The notes below the pieces were generated by a model. The model worked only from the letters and a program-made list of their open reading frames with translations, did no database searches and had not been told where the DNA came from. 64,000 nucleotides of DNA from positions 119,540 through 183,539 of the forward strand of contig NZ_QOVJ01000007.1 in the NCBI RefSeq assembly GCF_004104055.1. Direction: 5' to 3'. Shown here in pieces: positions 9,530 to 27,480 of the stretch. Origin of the DNA: Leeuwenhoekiella aestuarii (GTDB taxonomy: Bacteria > Bacteroidota > Bacteroidia > Flavobacteriales > Flavobacteriaceae). The first letter of the stretch is position 1, and every line of letters begins with the position of its first letter. The position numbers were made by a program, and so were the translations under genes.

Positions 9530-11458
9530 ATGAAACGAATACAATTTAAAATTGCCTTCCTGGTTTTTCTTGCTGTTGGGGTAGGTTTTACTTCTTGTTC
9601 AGAAGATATTCTTGAGGAAAACCCCAGAAATGTTTTTACACCAGAATTCTTTCAGACAGAAAATGGTGTTGAGGGCGGTATTACCGCTTTATATACGCAT
9701 TTGCGCTTTTTATATGGTGCGTGGAACTACTATAACTCAACTGAGACAGGAACTGATGAATATACCTATGCGCAAAGTGCAGATGGTAACTTTAAAGATA
9801 TGGACTTGTCTGGTGTGGGTTCTATAATCTCAAGTTCGGCACCACCGGCAGGCCCATGGTTTAGTTGTTTTGGAGCAATCAATACAGCTAATGGCATTAT
9901 TGAAAATGCAGAAGCTGTAGGTATTGCAGAGTCTTTAGTGGCCGAGGCCAGATTCTTTCGTGGCTTTGATTATTTTCTATTAGTTCAAACCTATGGTGGT
10001 GTTCCTTTAGATTTAGGATCAGGAGAACTGGTATTTAATACTTCTACCTTCCGTGGATCTACTCGTAATACAGTACCAGAAATATATACTAAAGCTATAT
10101 TTCCTGATTTGGAACTGGCTGTACAAAACCTTCCAGAACAGCCTCGTTTGACTGGTACAGCCACTAAGAATACTGCTCGTTTGTATTTAGCCAAAGCCTA
10201 TTTAACTTACGCCTGGTGGTTGCAAAATCCTAATAATATTCCAACCTATCCTGATACTCCACGTACAGATCCAGATGGAAAGGATGCTGCCTATTATTTT
10301 CAACAAGCGTATAACATAGCGACAACTGCAATTGATAATCCGGGACCATACACTTTACTAGAGTATTTTTACGATGTACATTGGGCTCCTAATGATCGTC
10401 ATGCAGAAATGATGCTTTACGCCGATCATACACAAGAAAGTGAAATTTATAATGGGGCCAGTTTAGGTTTTGGTATTTCGGGTGATCAGGATAATGCTTC
10501 TGTTTGGATGGCAACTTGGAACTATACTGCTATAAGAAGCAGTGATAACGTATCAACCGTTCAGCGTGAAGCTGCGCAGAGCTACGGTCGTCCATGGACA
10601 CGTATGGCTCCACCGGTAGAAGTATTCAAAAATACGTTTGCAGACAAAGACAACGACTCCAGATACGATGCTACGTTTACAACAAGTTACCGCAACAACA
10701 GAGATAAACTATCACCAGCAGATTTTACTGAATATCCTAATGCTAACGATATTCCTGTAGGACCGGGTGAGGCCGTACTTACCTTCCTAGATGAGGATGA
10801 TCCTGCTGTTGATTATTCCGGAAATAAGGCATCTATTGGTGCCGGTTCCCTTCCCGGAAGATCTGATTTTGTGATCAATCCAGATGGTATAAGTCGTGTT
10901 GTATATCCAGGTCTATGGAAATTAGGAACGTATAGAACAGATAATAACGGTGGGTTAGGTTCGCCTAATGCTGGTCTAACCAGACCTTTCCCAATTGCCA
11001 AGTACTCTGAATTCTATTTTATCGCTGCTGAAGCGGCTGTAAAAGGTGCAGCACCACAAAGTGGCAAAACTGCTCGTGAATTAATAAATGTTATTCGTGA
11101 ACGTGCCGGTAAGTGGCGCTTTGATAATGGAGAACAAGAAGAGCGTATTGAAGACAATAGTGCTACACTTGTTAATGAGACACCGGCAGTGATTACCATC
11201 GACTATATTCTGGAAGAACGTTCTCGAGAGTATTTTGGTGAAGGCTACCGCTGGTATGATTTAGTTCGTACTCAAACTTGGGATGAAGTGGCAGCTAGCT
11301 ATAGTATTTCAGGTAATGCATATGGAGACCACACTCCACAGACTTTTAACCGTACAATTGAGCCGTATCATTATCTGAGACCAATTCCTCAAGGTCAGCT
11401 TGATGCAATGGACGTTTCTCAGGCAGAAAAAGATGCCTATCAAAACCCAGGCTACTAA
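9530..11458 (+). CDS. SusD/RagB-like surface glycan-binding lipoprotein (pair 1)
   Basis: 642 residues; the signal peptide ends in TSC with the lipidated Cys at residue 23. The RagB/SusD fold is supported by the TPR-like helices (VAEARFFRGFDYFLLVQTYGGVPL, ARLYLAKAYLTYAWW) and the C-terminal signature (IAAEAAVKG, LINVIRERAG, YILEERSREYFGEGYRWYDLVR, LRPIPQGQLDAM). It caps SusC1 and captures glycan at the cell surface. At 642 residues it is longer than SusD2 (499), with inserts around 280-420. A perfect hairpin lies 25 bases after its stop. Confidence 0.96.
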   Translation: MKRIQFKIAFLVFLAVGVGFTSCSEDILEENPRNVFTPEFFQTENGVEGGITALYTHLRFLYGAWNYYNSTETGTDEYTYAQSADGNFKDMDLSGVGSIISSSAPPAGPWFSCFGAINTANGIIENAEAVGIAESLVAEARFFRGFDYFLLVQTYGGVPLDLGSGELVFNTSTFRGSTRNTVPEIYTKAIFPDLELAVQNLPEQPRLTGTATKNTARLYLAKAYLTYAWWLQNPNNIPTYPDTPRTDPDGKDAAYYFQQAYNIATTAIDNPGPYTLLEYFYDVHWAPNDRHAEMMLYADHTQESEIYNGASLGFGISGDQDNASVWMATWNYTAIRSSDNVSTVQREAAQSYGRPWTRMAPPVEVFKNTFADKDNDSRYDATFTTSYRNNRDKLSPADFTEYPNANDIPVGPGEAVLTFLDEDDPAVDYSGNKASIGAGSLPGRSDFVINPDGISRVVYPGLWKLGTYRTDNNGGLGSPNAGLTRPFPIAKYSEFYFIAAEAAVKGAAPQSGKTARELINVIRERAGKWRFDNGEQEERIEDNSATLVNETPAVITIDYILEERSREYFGEGYRWYDLVRTQTWDEVAASYSISGNAYGDHTPQTFNRTIEPYHYLRPIPQGQLDAMDVSQAEKDAYQNPGY

Positions 11459-11483
11459 TTTCAAATTAAGCATTAGAAGTAGT

Positions 11484-11517
11484 AACTGCCCAAAAGTTTT
11501 AAAACTTTTGGGCAGTT
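11484..11517 (+). terminator. Perfect hairpin downstream of susC1-susD1
   Basis: Two 17-base arms, AACTGCCCAAAAGTTTT and its exact complement, meet with no spacer and are followed by TTCTTTATAT. The fold would open a small central loop. It lies 25 bases after the susD1 stop and is a good intrinsic terminator candidate. Confidence 0.75.
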
Positions 11518-11832
11518 TTCTTTATATCGAAAATCAAAACTTTACTAACGAGATATCCATAATTAAACTGGTGATAACCGGGGTCTGTTCCTTTTTCCCT
11601 TTAATTTGAGCACAGTTTAATAATACCTGCCACTTCTCTTCTGTTTATAACTGAGCAATTGATGTGGCTTACTCTATTTATTTCATAAACTACTTAAAGT
11701 TAAAAAATAAGTAGGATTAAACCATCTGCTTTTTATGCGGAATATCTTCTAGAACCTATATACAATAGTATATAAAGCCAGCTTTTCCTCAAACTGAAAA
11801 GGGTTAGGTTCTCTATTTAGATTTTATGCATA

Positions 11833-11860
11833 AAAAAAGAGGCCATCCAGCCTCTTTTTT
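11833..11860. terminator. Bidirectional intrinsic terminator
   Basis: Arms AAAAAAGAGGC and GCCTCTTTTTT with a 6-base loop. It is 18 bases beyond the stop of the minus-strand GH43 (11878) and ends the nine-gene operon. The A-tract and T-tract allow function in both directions. Confidence 0.85.
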
Positions 11861-11877
11861 ATTTAGATCGATACGTT

Positions 11878-13611
11878 TTATTCCACAGGCTCGATACTGC
11901 TACCTGAAGTCGCATATAACCCAACCATAGCTCCGGTAAAACCTCCGGCTACATTGGTTGAGAGAATATCACCACTCACGGTTCCGCCCAGATTTTTATA
12001 GGTGTCTCCGTCGATAGCAAAGCTGAATTTATAATCAGCGTTGTCCCCTTCCACTTTTAATGAGATATCGTCATCCAGATCAATTTTTTCACTGGCTACA
12101 ATGCTTGACTTTCCGCTTTCGGTACGTTGTAAAACGATATAATAGTCTTTGCCTTTTTTGGTTACCCCAAAGGCATAATTAAAACGCTCATTTTGCAAGG
12201 CCGTAATTCCTGCAAAATCTTCATCTGATTTTGGTTTGTACGTCAAATCGGTTTTAAAACTGAAGGTCTTATGCATTTGACGTTGAAACAGTGTTGAAGT
12301 AGGCTTCAACTCGGTGATTTCAGCTTCAAAAGGATCGATTTCCAGCCCTTTCTTGGTTTGCTTGATAAATGCTTCACGCGGACCTCTCAAACCGATCCAG
12401 CGGTAATCCAGTTTATCTCCACTAAAATCTTCCTCGAACGTGAAGTTTCCGTTAGGGAAATAACCCTCCTCACCGGTTTTATTTTCCACACCTTCCGGAA
12501 GTTCTAAAGTTGGTTCAATAGGCACCAAACCGTTTTCAAAAACCGGATAGGTTCCAGACCAGTCAACCGGCAAAATAAAGGTTTCCCTTCCGGTATTTAC
12601 CTGGCCCGCTGAATTGGGACGTACAGCAAGAAAAACACCGTACCATTGACCATTTGGTCCTTCAATAATATCTGCATGACCTGCCCAGTCTACGTTGTTT
12701 TCCCGATCTTTTGGGAAATAGCGTTGGGTCAAAATAGGATTGCTTGGTGCAGGAACAAAAGGACCTTTAGGGCTATCGCTCATAAAAATCACCTCACTGT
12801 GCCAACCGCCGGTTCCACCTTCGGCACACATCAAATAATACTTACCATCCTTTTTATACAGATGAGGCGCTTCAATCCAAATGGGTTTATCGGCTAAATC
12901 AACGCCGCCATTTACTATGATTTTATCGGTTCCTTTTATGATCTGGTCTTTTTCGACATCGTATTCCCAAATTTTAATTACCCGATGTCCCTGATACAAT
13001 TCTTCTCCTTTATTGGGAGCATCGTTATGCACCACATAGGCTTTGCCATCGTCATCAAAAAAGATCGAAGGATCAATCCCATCAAAATCCATTTTTATGG
13101 GCTCGCCCCAATCCTGCATCGGGTCTTTGGTTTTTACAATGATATTCCCTGCTCCACCCGCAAATGCAGTCGTGATCATATAAAAGGTGTCGTTGTTTTT
13201 ATTGTAGGTAATTCCCGGTGCATACACCCCCTGACTAATCCCGGTATCGTGAACATCAAGTTGTGATACGCGATCTAAAACGTGACCAATTTGTTTCCAG
13301 TTCACCAAATCTTTAGAATGGAAAATTGGCACTCCGGGAAACATCGCAAATGACGATGCTACCAAATAGTAATCATCTCCTTTACGAGTTATGGCAGGAT
13401 CGGGATAGCAACCCTGCAAAATTGGATTGTAAAATTCATTAGACTCCAAGGGATTTTCATTGTAAACGGCATCATTTCCTTCATAAACAACGTTGGAAAA
13501 TACCGGTACTCCTTTTTTTGGAGGATCCAGCCGCTCTGTCATAAAATCGAAGCTCGAAAAGCTCAGTATTAACGCCAGTGCCGGCGCAAGTAGTAAATTT
13601 TGTTTTTTCAT
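11878..13611 (-). CDS. GH43 beta-xylosidase/arabinofuranosidase with C-terminal beta-sandwich
   Basis: 577 residues. The N-terminus has a hydrophobic signal-like stretch (LLLAPALALILSFSS), but its cleavage site is unclear. The five-bladed GH43 catalytic domain shows the base Asp71 in GCYPDPAI, the pKa-modulating Asp in FDGIDPSIFF, and the acid Glu in IEAPHLYKKDGKYYLM. The FPGVPIFHSKDLVNWKQIGHVL block is typical of the beta-xylosidase/arabinofuranosidase group (subfamilies 11/12). Residues about 385-577 form a second, jelly-roll domain of the kind found in those enzymes. It is the last gene of the operon, 59 bases after the three-domain esterase. Confidence 0.87.
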   Translation of the reverse strand: MKKQNLLLAPALALILSFSSFDFMTERLDPPKKGVPVFSNVVYEGNDAVYNENPLESNEFYNPILQGCYPDPAITRKGDDYYLVASSFAMFPGVPIFHSKDLVNWKQIGHVLDRVSQLDVHDTGISQGVYAPGITYNKNNDTFYMITTAFAGGAGNIIVKTKDPMQDWGEPIKMDFDGIDPSIFFDDDGKAYVVHNDAPNKGEELYQGHRVIKIWEYDVEKDQIIKGTDKIIVNGGVDLADKPIWIEAPHLYKKDGKYYLMCAEGGTGGWHSEVIFMSDSPKGPFVPAPSNPILTQRYFPKDRENNVDWAGHADIIEGPNGQWYGVFLAVRPNSAGQVNTGRETFILPVDWSGTYPVFENGLVPIEPTLELPEGVENKTGEEGYFPNGNFTFEEDFSGDKLDYRWIGLRGPREAFIKQTKKGLEIDPFEAEITELKPTSTLFQRQMHKTFSFKTDLTYKPKSDEDFAGITALQNERFNYAFGVTKKGKDYYIVLQRTESGKSSIVASEKIDLDDDISLKVEGDNADYKFSFAIDGDTYKNLGGTVSGDILSTNVAGGFTGAMVGLYATSGSSIEPVE

Positions 13612-13670
13612 TTTAGTTGTTTCTTATTTAATTTAAATGTTTTTTTGAGAATTATCAGCTATTCTATTAA

Positions 13671-17509
<3,839 letters not shown>

Positions 17510-17514
17510 AGATA

Positions 17515-21230
<3,716 letters not shown>

Positions 21231-21236
21231 TATTTA

Positions 21237-23648
21237 TCATTTTTCAGAACGCAGGAGTCGTATGCTGTACACCGCTCCGGCTGTGTTGTATGGTAACGCC
21301 TGAAACTTCACGCGTATCTGTTTTTTACCTTTAACCAGTTCATTGGGAATTTCATAAACCATGTCCTTAAACAGAGATTGTTCCCAGCGTTTGGTGTTGT
21401 CTTCAGTAACCAATTTTTGATCATCGATATAAATGTCAAACTTGCGGCCGCCCCATTCTGCTCCCCAATACCGAACCAGCAGGCTAAGATCGGTTTGAGA
21501 ATTTGTTGCAAATTCATAACTGAAATAACCATCAGCAGGAGCTTCCCTAAAGAAATCTTCATTGGCATTACCCCTTCTGGATTTTTCTTCCTGCATATTA
21601 TGATCGGTTTCGGGCTGTTGTTCTCCGGTAGCCACATAGTCAAGGGTACGGTTTTCGATTTCGATTTTTCGCTTTTCTAGAGCAGCTAAAGAATCAGTAT
21701 AACTAGTGTAACCTTCAGGCGTGAGCGAAAGCCAATACGTCATATACCGCGCATCGTGAATGTTGGCAAAAGGCTCTAATTCCAAATTTTTGTCGCTGTT
21801 CAAAACTTTGGTATCTAAAGTAAAATGCAAGGGTTTGTTAGCAATCGGCTCTAATTGATTTACCAGGGCCGAAAGCTTTTCGGTTATGAGAATAGGAGCC
21901 TGATCTACGGGAAGAAATTTCCCCGAAGGATACTGTCCCCAGCGGCCATCTCCGGCAATAAGTCCGTTTAAATCCTGAGTTCCCGTTTTAGCACCCAGCA
22001 AGATTGGACCGTGCATAAAAGCCTGATATTCGGGTACGTTGGGCATTGCCACGGTAGTATTTTCCATTGGAAATTGTACAACAACCACGTCCCCTTTTTT
22101 CCAATTCCGGCTGAGTGTCACGTAAGAACCTTTGTCTACATTCACCTCAACCGATTTTCCATTTACGGTAATGCTAAAACCATCTGCTTTAGCCCAGGAA
22201 GGGTAACGCAGGTTCAGGTCAAAAGCGGCATTACCTTTTGTAATTTTAAGGCGGGTTTGTTCTTCTTCCGGAAAATTAGTGGTTTGCTTTAGGCTTACGC
22301 TTTTTTCGCTCCAGTTTACTTCGGAAGCCACAAAAAGATTTACATACAGGGCATTTTCGCTATGCGTATAAATAAACTGATTGTATTTGCCGTGGTTTTC
22401 CATCCCGGTGCCCACGCAGCACCACATCGCCTCATTAGGAGCCGAGTACACGCGATAGTGCCTGGGTCGTGTTGACGTAAAATACACGTAACCGCCGTGC
22501 TCAGGGTGTTGGGAAGATCTGATGTGATTAAAAAGCGTGCGCTCGTAAAACTCAGCATACCTGGCCTGCGGATTTATACGGAATAAATCTTCGGTCAACT
22601 TGAGCATATTGTAGGAGTTGCAGGTTTCTGGCCCGTCAATCACATTTACATAATCTATGCTCGAAGCTTTACTGGGAAAATGCTCCCTACGGCTGTTTCC
22701 GCCAAATGCAAGGCTTCTGTTTTCAACTACCGTTTTCCAAAAAAATTGACTGGCATCCTCATATTTTTCGGCGTTTGCTAATTCCGCGATGCGTGAAAAA
22801 CCTACAAATTTGGGAATCTGGGTATTGGCGTGCATATTGTTTAAAATATCGTTACCCTCAGCAAGTGGGTTGAGCAATCTTTTATGCGAAAAACGCTTCG
22901 CTGCTTCCAGATATTTGGGATCACCGCTTATTTGGTAGGCATCTGCAAAAATTTCATTCATTCCACCATGTTCTACATCCAGCATTTCTTCCATCTTCGC
23001 TGCATCAAGATCTGCCGTGATCGCCATTCCCCAATCGCAATACTTCAGAAAAAGCCTTTTAGCACGCTCATCATCTGCATACAACCAGGCATCACGCAAA
23101 CCCGCATACATTTTATGAATATTATACCAGGGCGCCCAGGACTGTTTGTACGCTGATAAATCCCCTTTTTTGAGAGTTGACCAAACCTTTTCGCTATTGG
23201 GCATTCCGCCTAAATAGCCAACACCCCAGGACGGATTGTTGACAGCGTTTGCCTGTTGAATGGTGTCAAGCTGGGCTATCATATAATCCATTCGCTTTTT
23301 ACACGCTTCATTGCCGGTTGCGGCGTAATTCATGGCCATTGCAGAGAGGTAATGCCCTCCCACGTGAGCGTCAAGTCCTGCCCAGTTTGCATATGGATCT
23401 GATATAGGTTCCAGACCGGCCTCAATGCGGTAAGGCGCCAGCAATCGGTCAACATCGTATTGCAACAACACCTCAATATTCAAATCCCGACCTTTCTGTA
23501 ACGGACCTTCCAATAAGGTCACCTCATCCAGATCAAATGTATTCTTATAGAGTTTGCTTTGCGCAAAACTTGATGCACCGGTGCAAAACAGTACCAAACA
23601 AAGCACTGTTTTAAAAAGATTTAATGTATTTCCCTGAATAGGATTCAT
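21237..23648 (-). CDS. GH127/GH146-type beta-L-arabinofuranosidase (DUF1680)
   Basis: 803 residues; signal peptide to SSFAQ (about residue 30). The alpha/alpha barrel signature DEVTLLEGPLQKGRDLN is followed by GGNSRREHF (Glu322), GPETCNSYN (Cys343) and WCCVGTGMENH (Cys410, Cys411). These match the zinc-binding Glu and three Cys residues of the family, in which the first Cys of the CC pair is the nucleophile. A C-terminal beta domain extends the protein. Expected role: removing beta-L-arabinofuranose from glycan fragments in the periplasm. GH127 and GH146 cannot be separated here. Confidence 0.88.
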   Translation of the reverse strand: MNPIQGNTLNLFKTVLCLVLFCTGASSFAQSKLYKNTFDLDEVTLLEGPLQKGRDLNIEVLLQYDVDRLLAPYRIEAGLEPISDPYANWAGLDAHVGGHYLSAMAMNYAATGNEACKKRMDYMIAQLDTIQQANAVNNPSWGVGYLGGMPNSEKVWSTLKKGDLSAYKQSWAPWYNIHKMYAGLRDAWLYADDERAKRLFLKYCDWGMAITADLDAAKMEEMLDVEHGGMNEIFADAYQISGDPKYLEAAKRFSHKRLLNPLAEGNDILNNMHANTQIPKFVGFSRIAELANAEKYEDASQFFWKTVVENRSLAFGGNSRREHFPSKASSIDYVNVIDGPETCNSYNMLKLTEDLFRINPQARYAEFYERTLFNHIRSSQHPEHGGYVYFTSTRPRHYRVYSAPNEAMWCCVGTGMENHGKYNQFIYTHSENALYVNLFVASEVNWSEKSVSLKQTTNFPEEEQTRLKITKGNAAFDLNLRYPSWAKADGFSITVNGKSVEVNVDKGSYVTLSRNWKKGDVVVVQFPMENTTVAMPNVPEYQAFMHGPILLGAKTGTQDLNGLIAGDGRWGQYPSGKFLPVDQAPILITEKLSALVNQLEPIANKPLHFTLDTKVLNSDKNLELEPFANIHDARYMTYWLSLTPEGYTSYTDSLAALEKRKIEIENRTLDYVATGEQQPETDHNMQEEKSRRGNANEDFFREAPADGYFSYEFATNSQTDLSLLVRYWGAEWGGRKFDIYIDDQKLVTEDNTKRWEQSLFKDMVYEIPNELVKGKKQIRVKFQALPYNTAGAVYSIRLLRSEK

Positions 23649-23655
23649 CGCTGTT

Positions 23656-26115
23656 TTAGTTCTTTGGCGTTAACGTATAGGTTTGTCCGGGTTCTGTTTG
23701 AAATTCATATTCAAAAACCGGTTTGAGATCGGGCGTTGTTGATTCTTCCATATTAGCAATCAAAGGTGCTTTGGGATTCGGAGTTTGGAAAAACCCGGTT
23801 TGGGCTGCATTTTTAGATTCTATCAAACCTTCACCTTGAAGCGGCTGGTAGGAGCGAACGCGGCAAACACCTCCTAATGCTGATGTGATTTCTATTGTTT
23901 TGGCTTTATTCGCCTCCAACTCCAGGTTTACCTCAAAACCACCACGGGCTTTCAGACCGGTAATGGAACCTGTTTCCCAGGCATCGGGTAAGGCCGGCAA
24001 GATGTGAATGGCACCATCGTGACTTTGCATGAGCATTTCTGCAATCCCAGCGGTACAACCAAAATTCCCGTCAATTTGAAACGGCGGGTGTGCATCAAAC
24101 AGATTGGGATAGGTACCTCCTTTTTGTTTTCCATCGGGCTGAATAGACGGCGTAAGTTGATCCTGAATGAGTTTATACGCGTGATTACCGTCTAATAAAC
24201 GTGCCCAAAGATTTACCTTCCAACCCATAGACCAACCGGTTGATTCATCGCCCCGAGCCACCAGAGATGTTTTTGCGGCCTCAAAAAGCTGCGGCGTGCG
24301 ATACGGCGAAATCTGATTGGATGGGTACAACCCATATAAATGCGAAACATGGCGGTGGTTGTCTTTTGGGTTATCCCAATCGTATATCCACTCCTGCAAC
24401 TGCCCCCATTTCCCTATTTGCATCGGAGGTAAACGCTGAAGACTGGCTTCAATCTGACTTAAAAGCACGCTTTCTTTATTCAAAATTTTTGCAGCCCGAA
24501 GGGTTTTAGTAAACACATCAAAAACCAACTGGTTGTCCATCGTGGCTCCAGCCGTGACCGATTCCGGATGATCGCTATAGGGTGCGTTTTCGGGAGAAAT
24601 GGAGGGCGCAATTACCAACCAACCGTGCTCAGGTTCCTCAACTAAAAAATCCTGTAAAAAGCGTGCAGAACCTTCAAGTATGGAATACACCGAATCTAAA
24701 AACCGGGTATCGCCGGTATATTCGTATTTATCAAACAAATGCTGCGAAAGCCAGGCACCGCCCATAGGCCACATTCCCCAGAAAGCGCCATCAACCGGCC
24801 CGGTAATACGCCAAATGTCGGTATTGTGATGGGCAACCCAGCCTGAAGTTCCATACATTTCTTTTGCTGTTTCCTGTCCGGTTTCTGAAAGTTCGCGGAT
24901 CATTTGAATCAAGGGCTCGTGCAGTTCAGAAAGATTGGTACTTTCTGAAGGCCAGTAATTCATCTCGGTATTGATATTTATGGTGTATTTACTGTCCCAA
25001 ACCGGTTTTAGATCATTGGCCCAAATCCCCTGTAAATTGGCGGGCTGCCCGCCAGGACGTGAAGATGAAATCAACAAATACCGCCCAAACTGAAAATATA
25101 AAGGCACCAGCGCCAGATCATTTCCATCTTTAAAATTGGCTACGCGTTCATCGGTAGTAGGCCTATTTGGCTTTGCCTCACCCAGCTTAAACTGAACCCG
25201 ATTGAAATAGTTTTGGTAGTCTTTAATGTGTGCGGCTTTCAAATCGCTATAGCTTTTTTGAGCTGCCGATTCTAAAAAAGCCACCGCTTTAGCATTGGCA
25301 TCGCCCCCGATATCGTTATAGCTTTTAAAATTGGTAGCCATAGAGATGTACAGGGTGACGGATTCTGCATCAGAAATCTCCAATTTGTTTTCGCTTTGCG
25401 AAAGGCTTCCACCGCTGGTTTTTGCTTTTACCTGAGCTTCAAACTTTACGGCACCTTCAATGCCCTCGTGGTCGCTGCCCGAACCCTCTAAATGCAAAAT
25501 GTTTTCGGCATCCACTAAAGAAGTTGCACCTTCCTCACTGCTCAACGAAGCGGTGAAATTGAGGGCTCCGGCTTTGCTTGCTGAAAGTTGAATCACAACT
25601 ATCTGATCGGGAAACGAGGAAAATACTTCCATTTTATAATCCGCACCGTCGCGGGACCAGCTAGTGGTCGCTACCGCAGTTTCCAGATCAAGCGTTCTGG
25701 AATATTCTGTAACCGCACCGGTATTTTTGAAATCAAGATGCAGTTTGCCCAAGGTCTGATAAGGCATTCCGCTTTTACCGCTAAAGAATTTTTGGTTGAC
25801 CAAATCCTGAGCTTCGGCGTATTTACCGTCAAAAATCAGCTGACGTACCTCAGGCAATACTTCTTTAGCATGTGGATTGTCATTGCGATAAGGCTGGCCC
25901 GCCCAAAGGGTATTTTCATTTAACTCAATGGTCTCGTGATCGGGATCGCCATAGACCATAGCTCCCAAACGACCATTACCCACCGGAAGCGCCTCAACCC
26001 AAAGTTTTGCAGGCTCATCGTAGCGCAAACTCATATCGGGTTGTTGGGCATACGCCGAAATACCCAGAAGAATCAGTATGAATGTACTTTTTATGCTCAT
26101 CGTTTTTAACATCAT
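23656..26115 (-). CDS. GH95 alpha-L-fucosidase/alpha-L-galactosidase
   Basis: 819 residues. The start may be Met1 or Met6 (MSIKSTFILILLGISAYAQ), which gives the cleaner signal peptide. GH95 hallmarks are LWVEALPVGNGRLGAMVYGD, NENTLWAG, INTEMNYWPSE (substrate Asn residues), APSISPENAPY (acid Glu) and FQIDGNFGCTAGIAEML (Asp). The family cleaves alpha-1,2-L-fucose or the closely similar L-galactose. In a xylan locus L-galactose, a known cap of grass glucuronoarabinoxylan, is the more sensible target. The stop of the upstream GH43 abuts its start at 26115/26116. Confidence 0.9.
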   Translation of the reverse strand: MMLKTMSIKSTFILILLGISAYAQQPDMSLRYDEPAKLWVEALPVGNGRLGAMVYGDPDHETIELNENTLWAGQPYRNDNPHAKEVLPEVRQLIFDGKYAEAQDLVNQKFFSGKSGMPYQTLGKLHLDFKNTGAVTEYSRTLDLETAVATTSWSRDGADYKMEVFSSFPDQIVVIQLSASKAGALNFTASLSSEEGATSLVDAENILHLEGSGSDHEGIEGAVKFEAQVKAKTSGGSLSQSENKLEISDAESVTLYISMATNFKSYNDIGGDANAKAVAFLESAAQKSYSDLKAAHIKDYQNYFNRVQFKLGEAKPNRPTTDERVANFKDGNDLALVPLYFQFGRYLLISSSRPGGQPANLQGIWANDLKPVWDSKYTININTEMNYWPSESTNLSELHEPLIQMIRELSETGQETAKEMYGTSGWVAHHNTDIWRITGPVDGAFWGMWPMGGAWLSQHLFDKYEYTGDTRFLDSVYSILEGSARFLQDFLVEEPEHGWLVIAPSISPENAPYSDHPESVTAGATMDNQLVFDVFTKTLRAAKILNKESVLLSQIEASLQRLPPMQIGKWGQLQEWIYDWDNPKDNHRHVSHLYGLYPSNQISPYRTPQLFEAAKTSLVARGDESTGWSMGWKVNLWARLLDGNHAYKLIQDQLTPSIQPDGKQKGGTYPNLFDAHPPFQIDGNFGCTAGIAEMLMQSHDGAIHILPALPDAWETGSITGLKARGGFEVNLELEANKAKTIEITSALGGVCRVRSYQPLQGEGLIESKNAAQTGFFQTPNPKAPLIANMEESTTPDLKPVFEYEFQTEPGQTYTLTPKN

Positions 26116-27477
26116 TTAGTTTTCTGAAAACATCCAGTAATCAAAAAACAGAATTTTAGTTGCCGCTTTTCCTTTGAATACGAAATAGAGATCGTGCACG
26201 CCAGTCACCTTTTCAATCTCCTGAGAAACCAAAGCCCAGCGGTCGTCTCCTCCTGTCATTGGTACTTTAAAAGAGGTTACAAGTGGCCCGTCTTTGCTAT
26301 CCAGGTGAACCTCCATACTCACATCGCTGTTGTGAGTAGTTCCCACTCGAGCTGTAAAACGAGTGGCACCCTCTTTTCTAAAATCAACATCGCGTACTTT
26401 GCTGTATGCATCATTTTTCATAGCCGTCACAAAAACACCTACAGTTTCATTTTCGTGTGCCTTAAGTCCTTCAGACCAGGCGATGGTCTCTGCTTCGTTT
26501 TTTAAAAACGGATTCAAGACCTGTAGACTTTTGGTAATTCCTTCGGTCATTTGAAGCTCCGGAATATTTCCGTTTTTATCAAATTTCAGCTCTTCAACAG
26601 CTACCGAACGTGTAAAGCCACTTCCGCCGGGAAGTGCAGCGTTGTGATAAAACAGGTAGGTTTTCCCTTTGTAATCAATCACTCCCGGATGATTTGTAAA
26701 TGCACCTCCCTGTCTGGGCATCACTTTGCCCTGATAGGTGTACGGTCCGGTAATATTTTTGCTGGTGGAATAGCCCAAGTGTTCGGGTAGTGGGCCTGCG
26801 GCGAAAATAAGGTAGTACAATCCATCACGTTTATACACCCAGGGACCTTCTTCGTAAGTCGTAGGACGGCGCTCGTTAGGTTCGCCTTCCCGTTTGCCAA
26901 AGGCTTCGATTGTGTTGGGTATTTGCTGAATCTCACCCTCAACCGTAATCATATCTTCATTCAACTTCACGTAATAGCACACGGGATTTCCCCAAAACAA
27001 ATACGCCTGCCCGTCATCGTCTATAAAAACGGTGGGGTCAATATCAGCCTGCCGTTCCTGAATAAGAGGTTTCCCTAAAGGGTCTACAAACGGGCCATAC
27101 GGACTATCGGCTACGGCAACTCCGATCCCGTTTTTACCATTTCGGTCTGTGATGGGCACATACATGTAGAATTTACCGTCACGCTCTGTAGTGAATGGAG
27201 CCCAGGCGTTGCGCTGTGCCCAGTCAAAATCTTTATGACTCAACACCGTACCATGATCGGTCCAGTTGACCATATCATCAGTAGTATACAGGCGCCAGTC
27301 ATCCATCGTAAACCAGGTGGATTCGTCCTCATCGTGCGAGGTATAGAGGTAGACTTTCCCGTTATACACCATCGGCGCAGGATCTGCAGTATAATTGGTT
27401 TGTATGATGGGGTTTTGGGCGAATGTAATACCAATCGCCATCAGATTAAAGACTATGTAAAATGTACTTTTCTTCAT
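26116..27477 (-). CDS. GH43 arabinofuranosidase/xylosidase with C-terminal CBM6
   Basis: 453 residues; signal peptide to TFAQ (about 21). Catalytic triad: Asp in [10 protein letters not shown], Asp in [13 protein letters not shown], Glu in [12 protein letters not shown]. Residues about 320-453 form a CBM6-like jelly roll ([39 protein letters not shown]). GH43-CBM6 proteins of this kind usually remove arabinose from arabinoxylan. It lies 3 bases downstream of GH97 and directly abuts GH95. It is a paralogue of the gene at 57828-59189 in the other operon. Confidence 0.88.
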   Translation of the reverse strand: MKKSTFYIVFNLMAIGITFAQNPIIQTNYTADPAPMVYNGKVYLYTSHDEDESTWFTMDDWRLYTTDDMVNWTDHGTVLSHKDFDWAQRNAWAPFTTERDGKFYMYVPITDRNGKNGIGVAVADSPYGPFVDPLGKPLIQERQADIDPTVFIDDDGQAYLFWGNPVCYYVKLNEDMITVEGEIQQIPNTIEAFGKREGEPNERRPTTYEEGPWVYKRDGLYYLIFAAGPLPEHLGYSTSKNITGPYTYQGKVMPRQGGAFTNHPGVIDYKGKTYLFYHNAALPGGSGFTRSVAVEELKFDKNGNIPELQMTEGITKSLQVLNPFLKNEAETIAWSEGLKAHENETVGVFVTAMKNDAYSKVRDVDFRKEGATRFTARVGTTHNSDVSMEVHLDSKDGPLVTSFKVPMTGGDDRWALVSQEIEKVTGVHDLYFVFKGKAATKILFFDYWMFSEN

Positions 27478-27480
27478 GTT

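Larger units (their letters stand above)
11459..11877. other. Intergenic region between susD1 and a convergent GH43
   Basis: 419 bases without a supported gene. It contains the hairpin after susD1 (11484-11517), a long-range inverted repeat (11751-11758 with 11805-11812) enclosing a TATATAC/GTATATA stem, and the terminator at 11833-11860. Confidence 0.7.

Noticed and set aside
11400..11609. Small open frame across the end of susD1 and the hairpin
   Set aside because: It overlaps the susD1 coding end in another frame, runs through the hairpin and has no recognisable features.
24004..26000. Many 60-110-residue open frames opposite the GH95, GH127 and GH3 genes
   Set aside because: They are antisense shadows of strongly supported enzymes and lack domain motifs.
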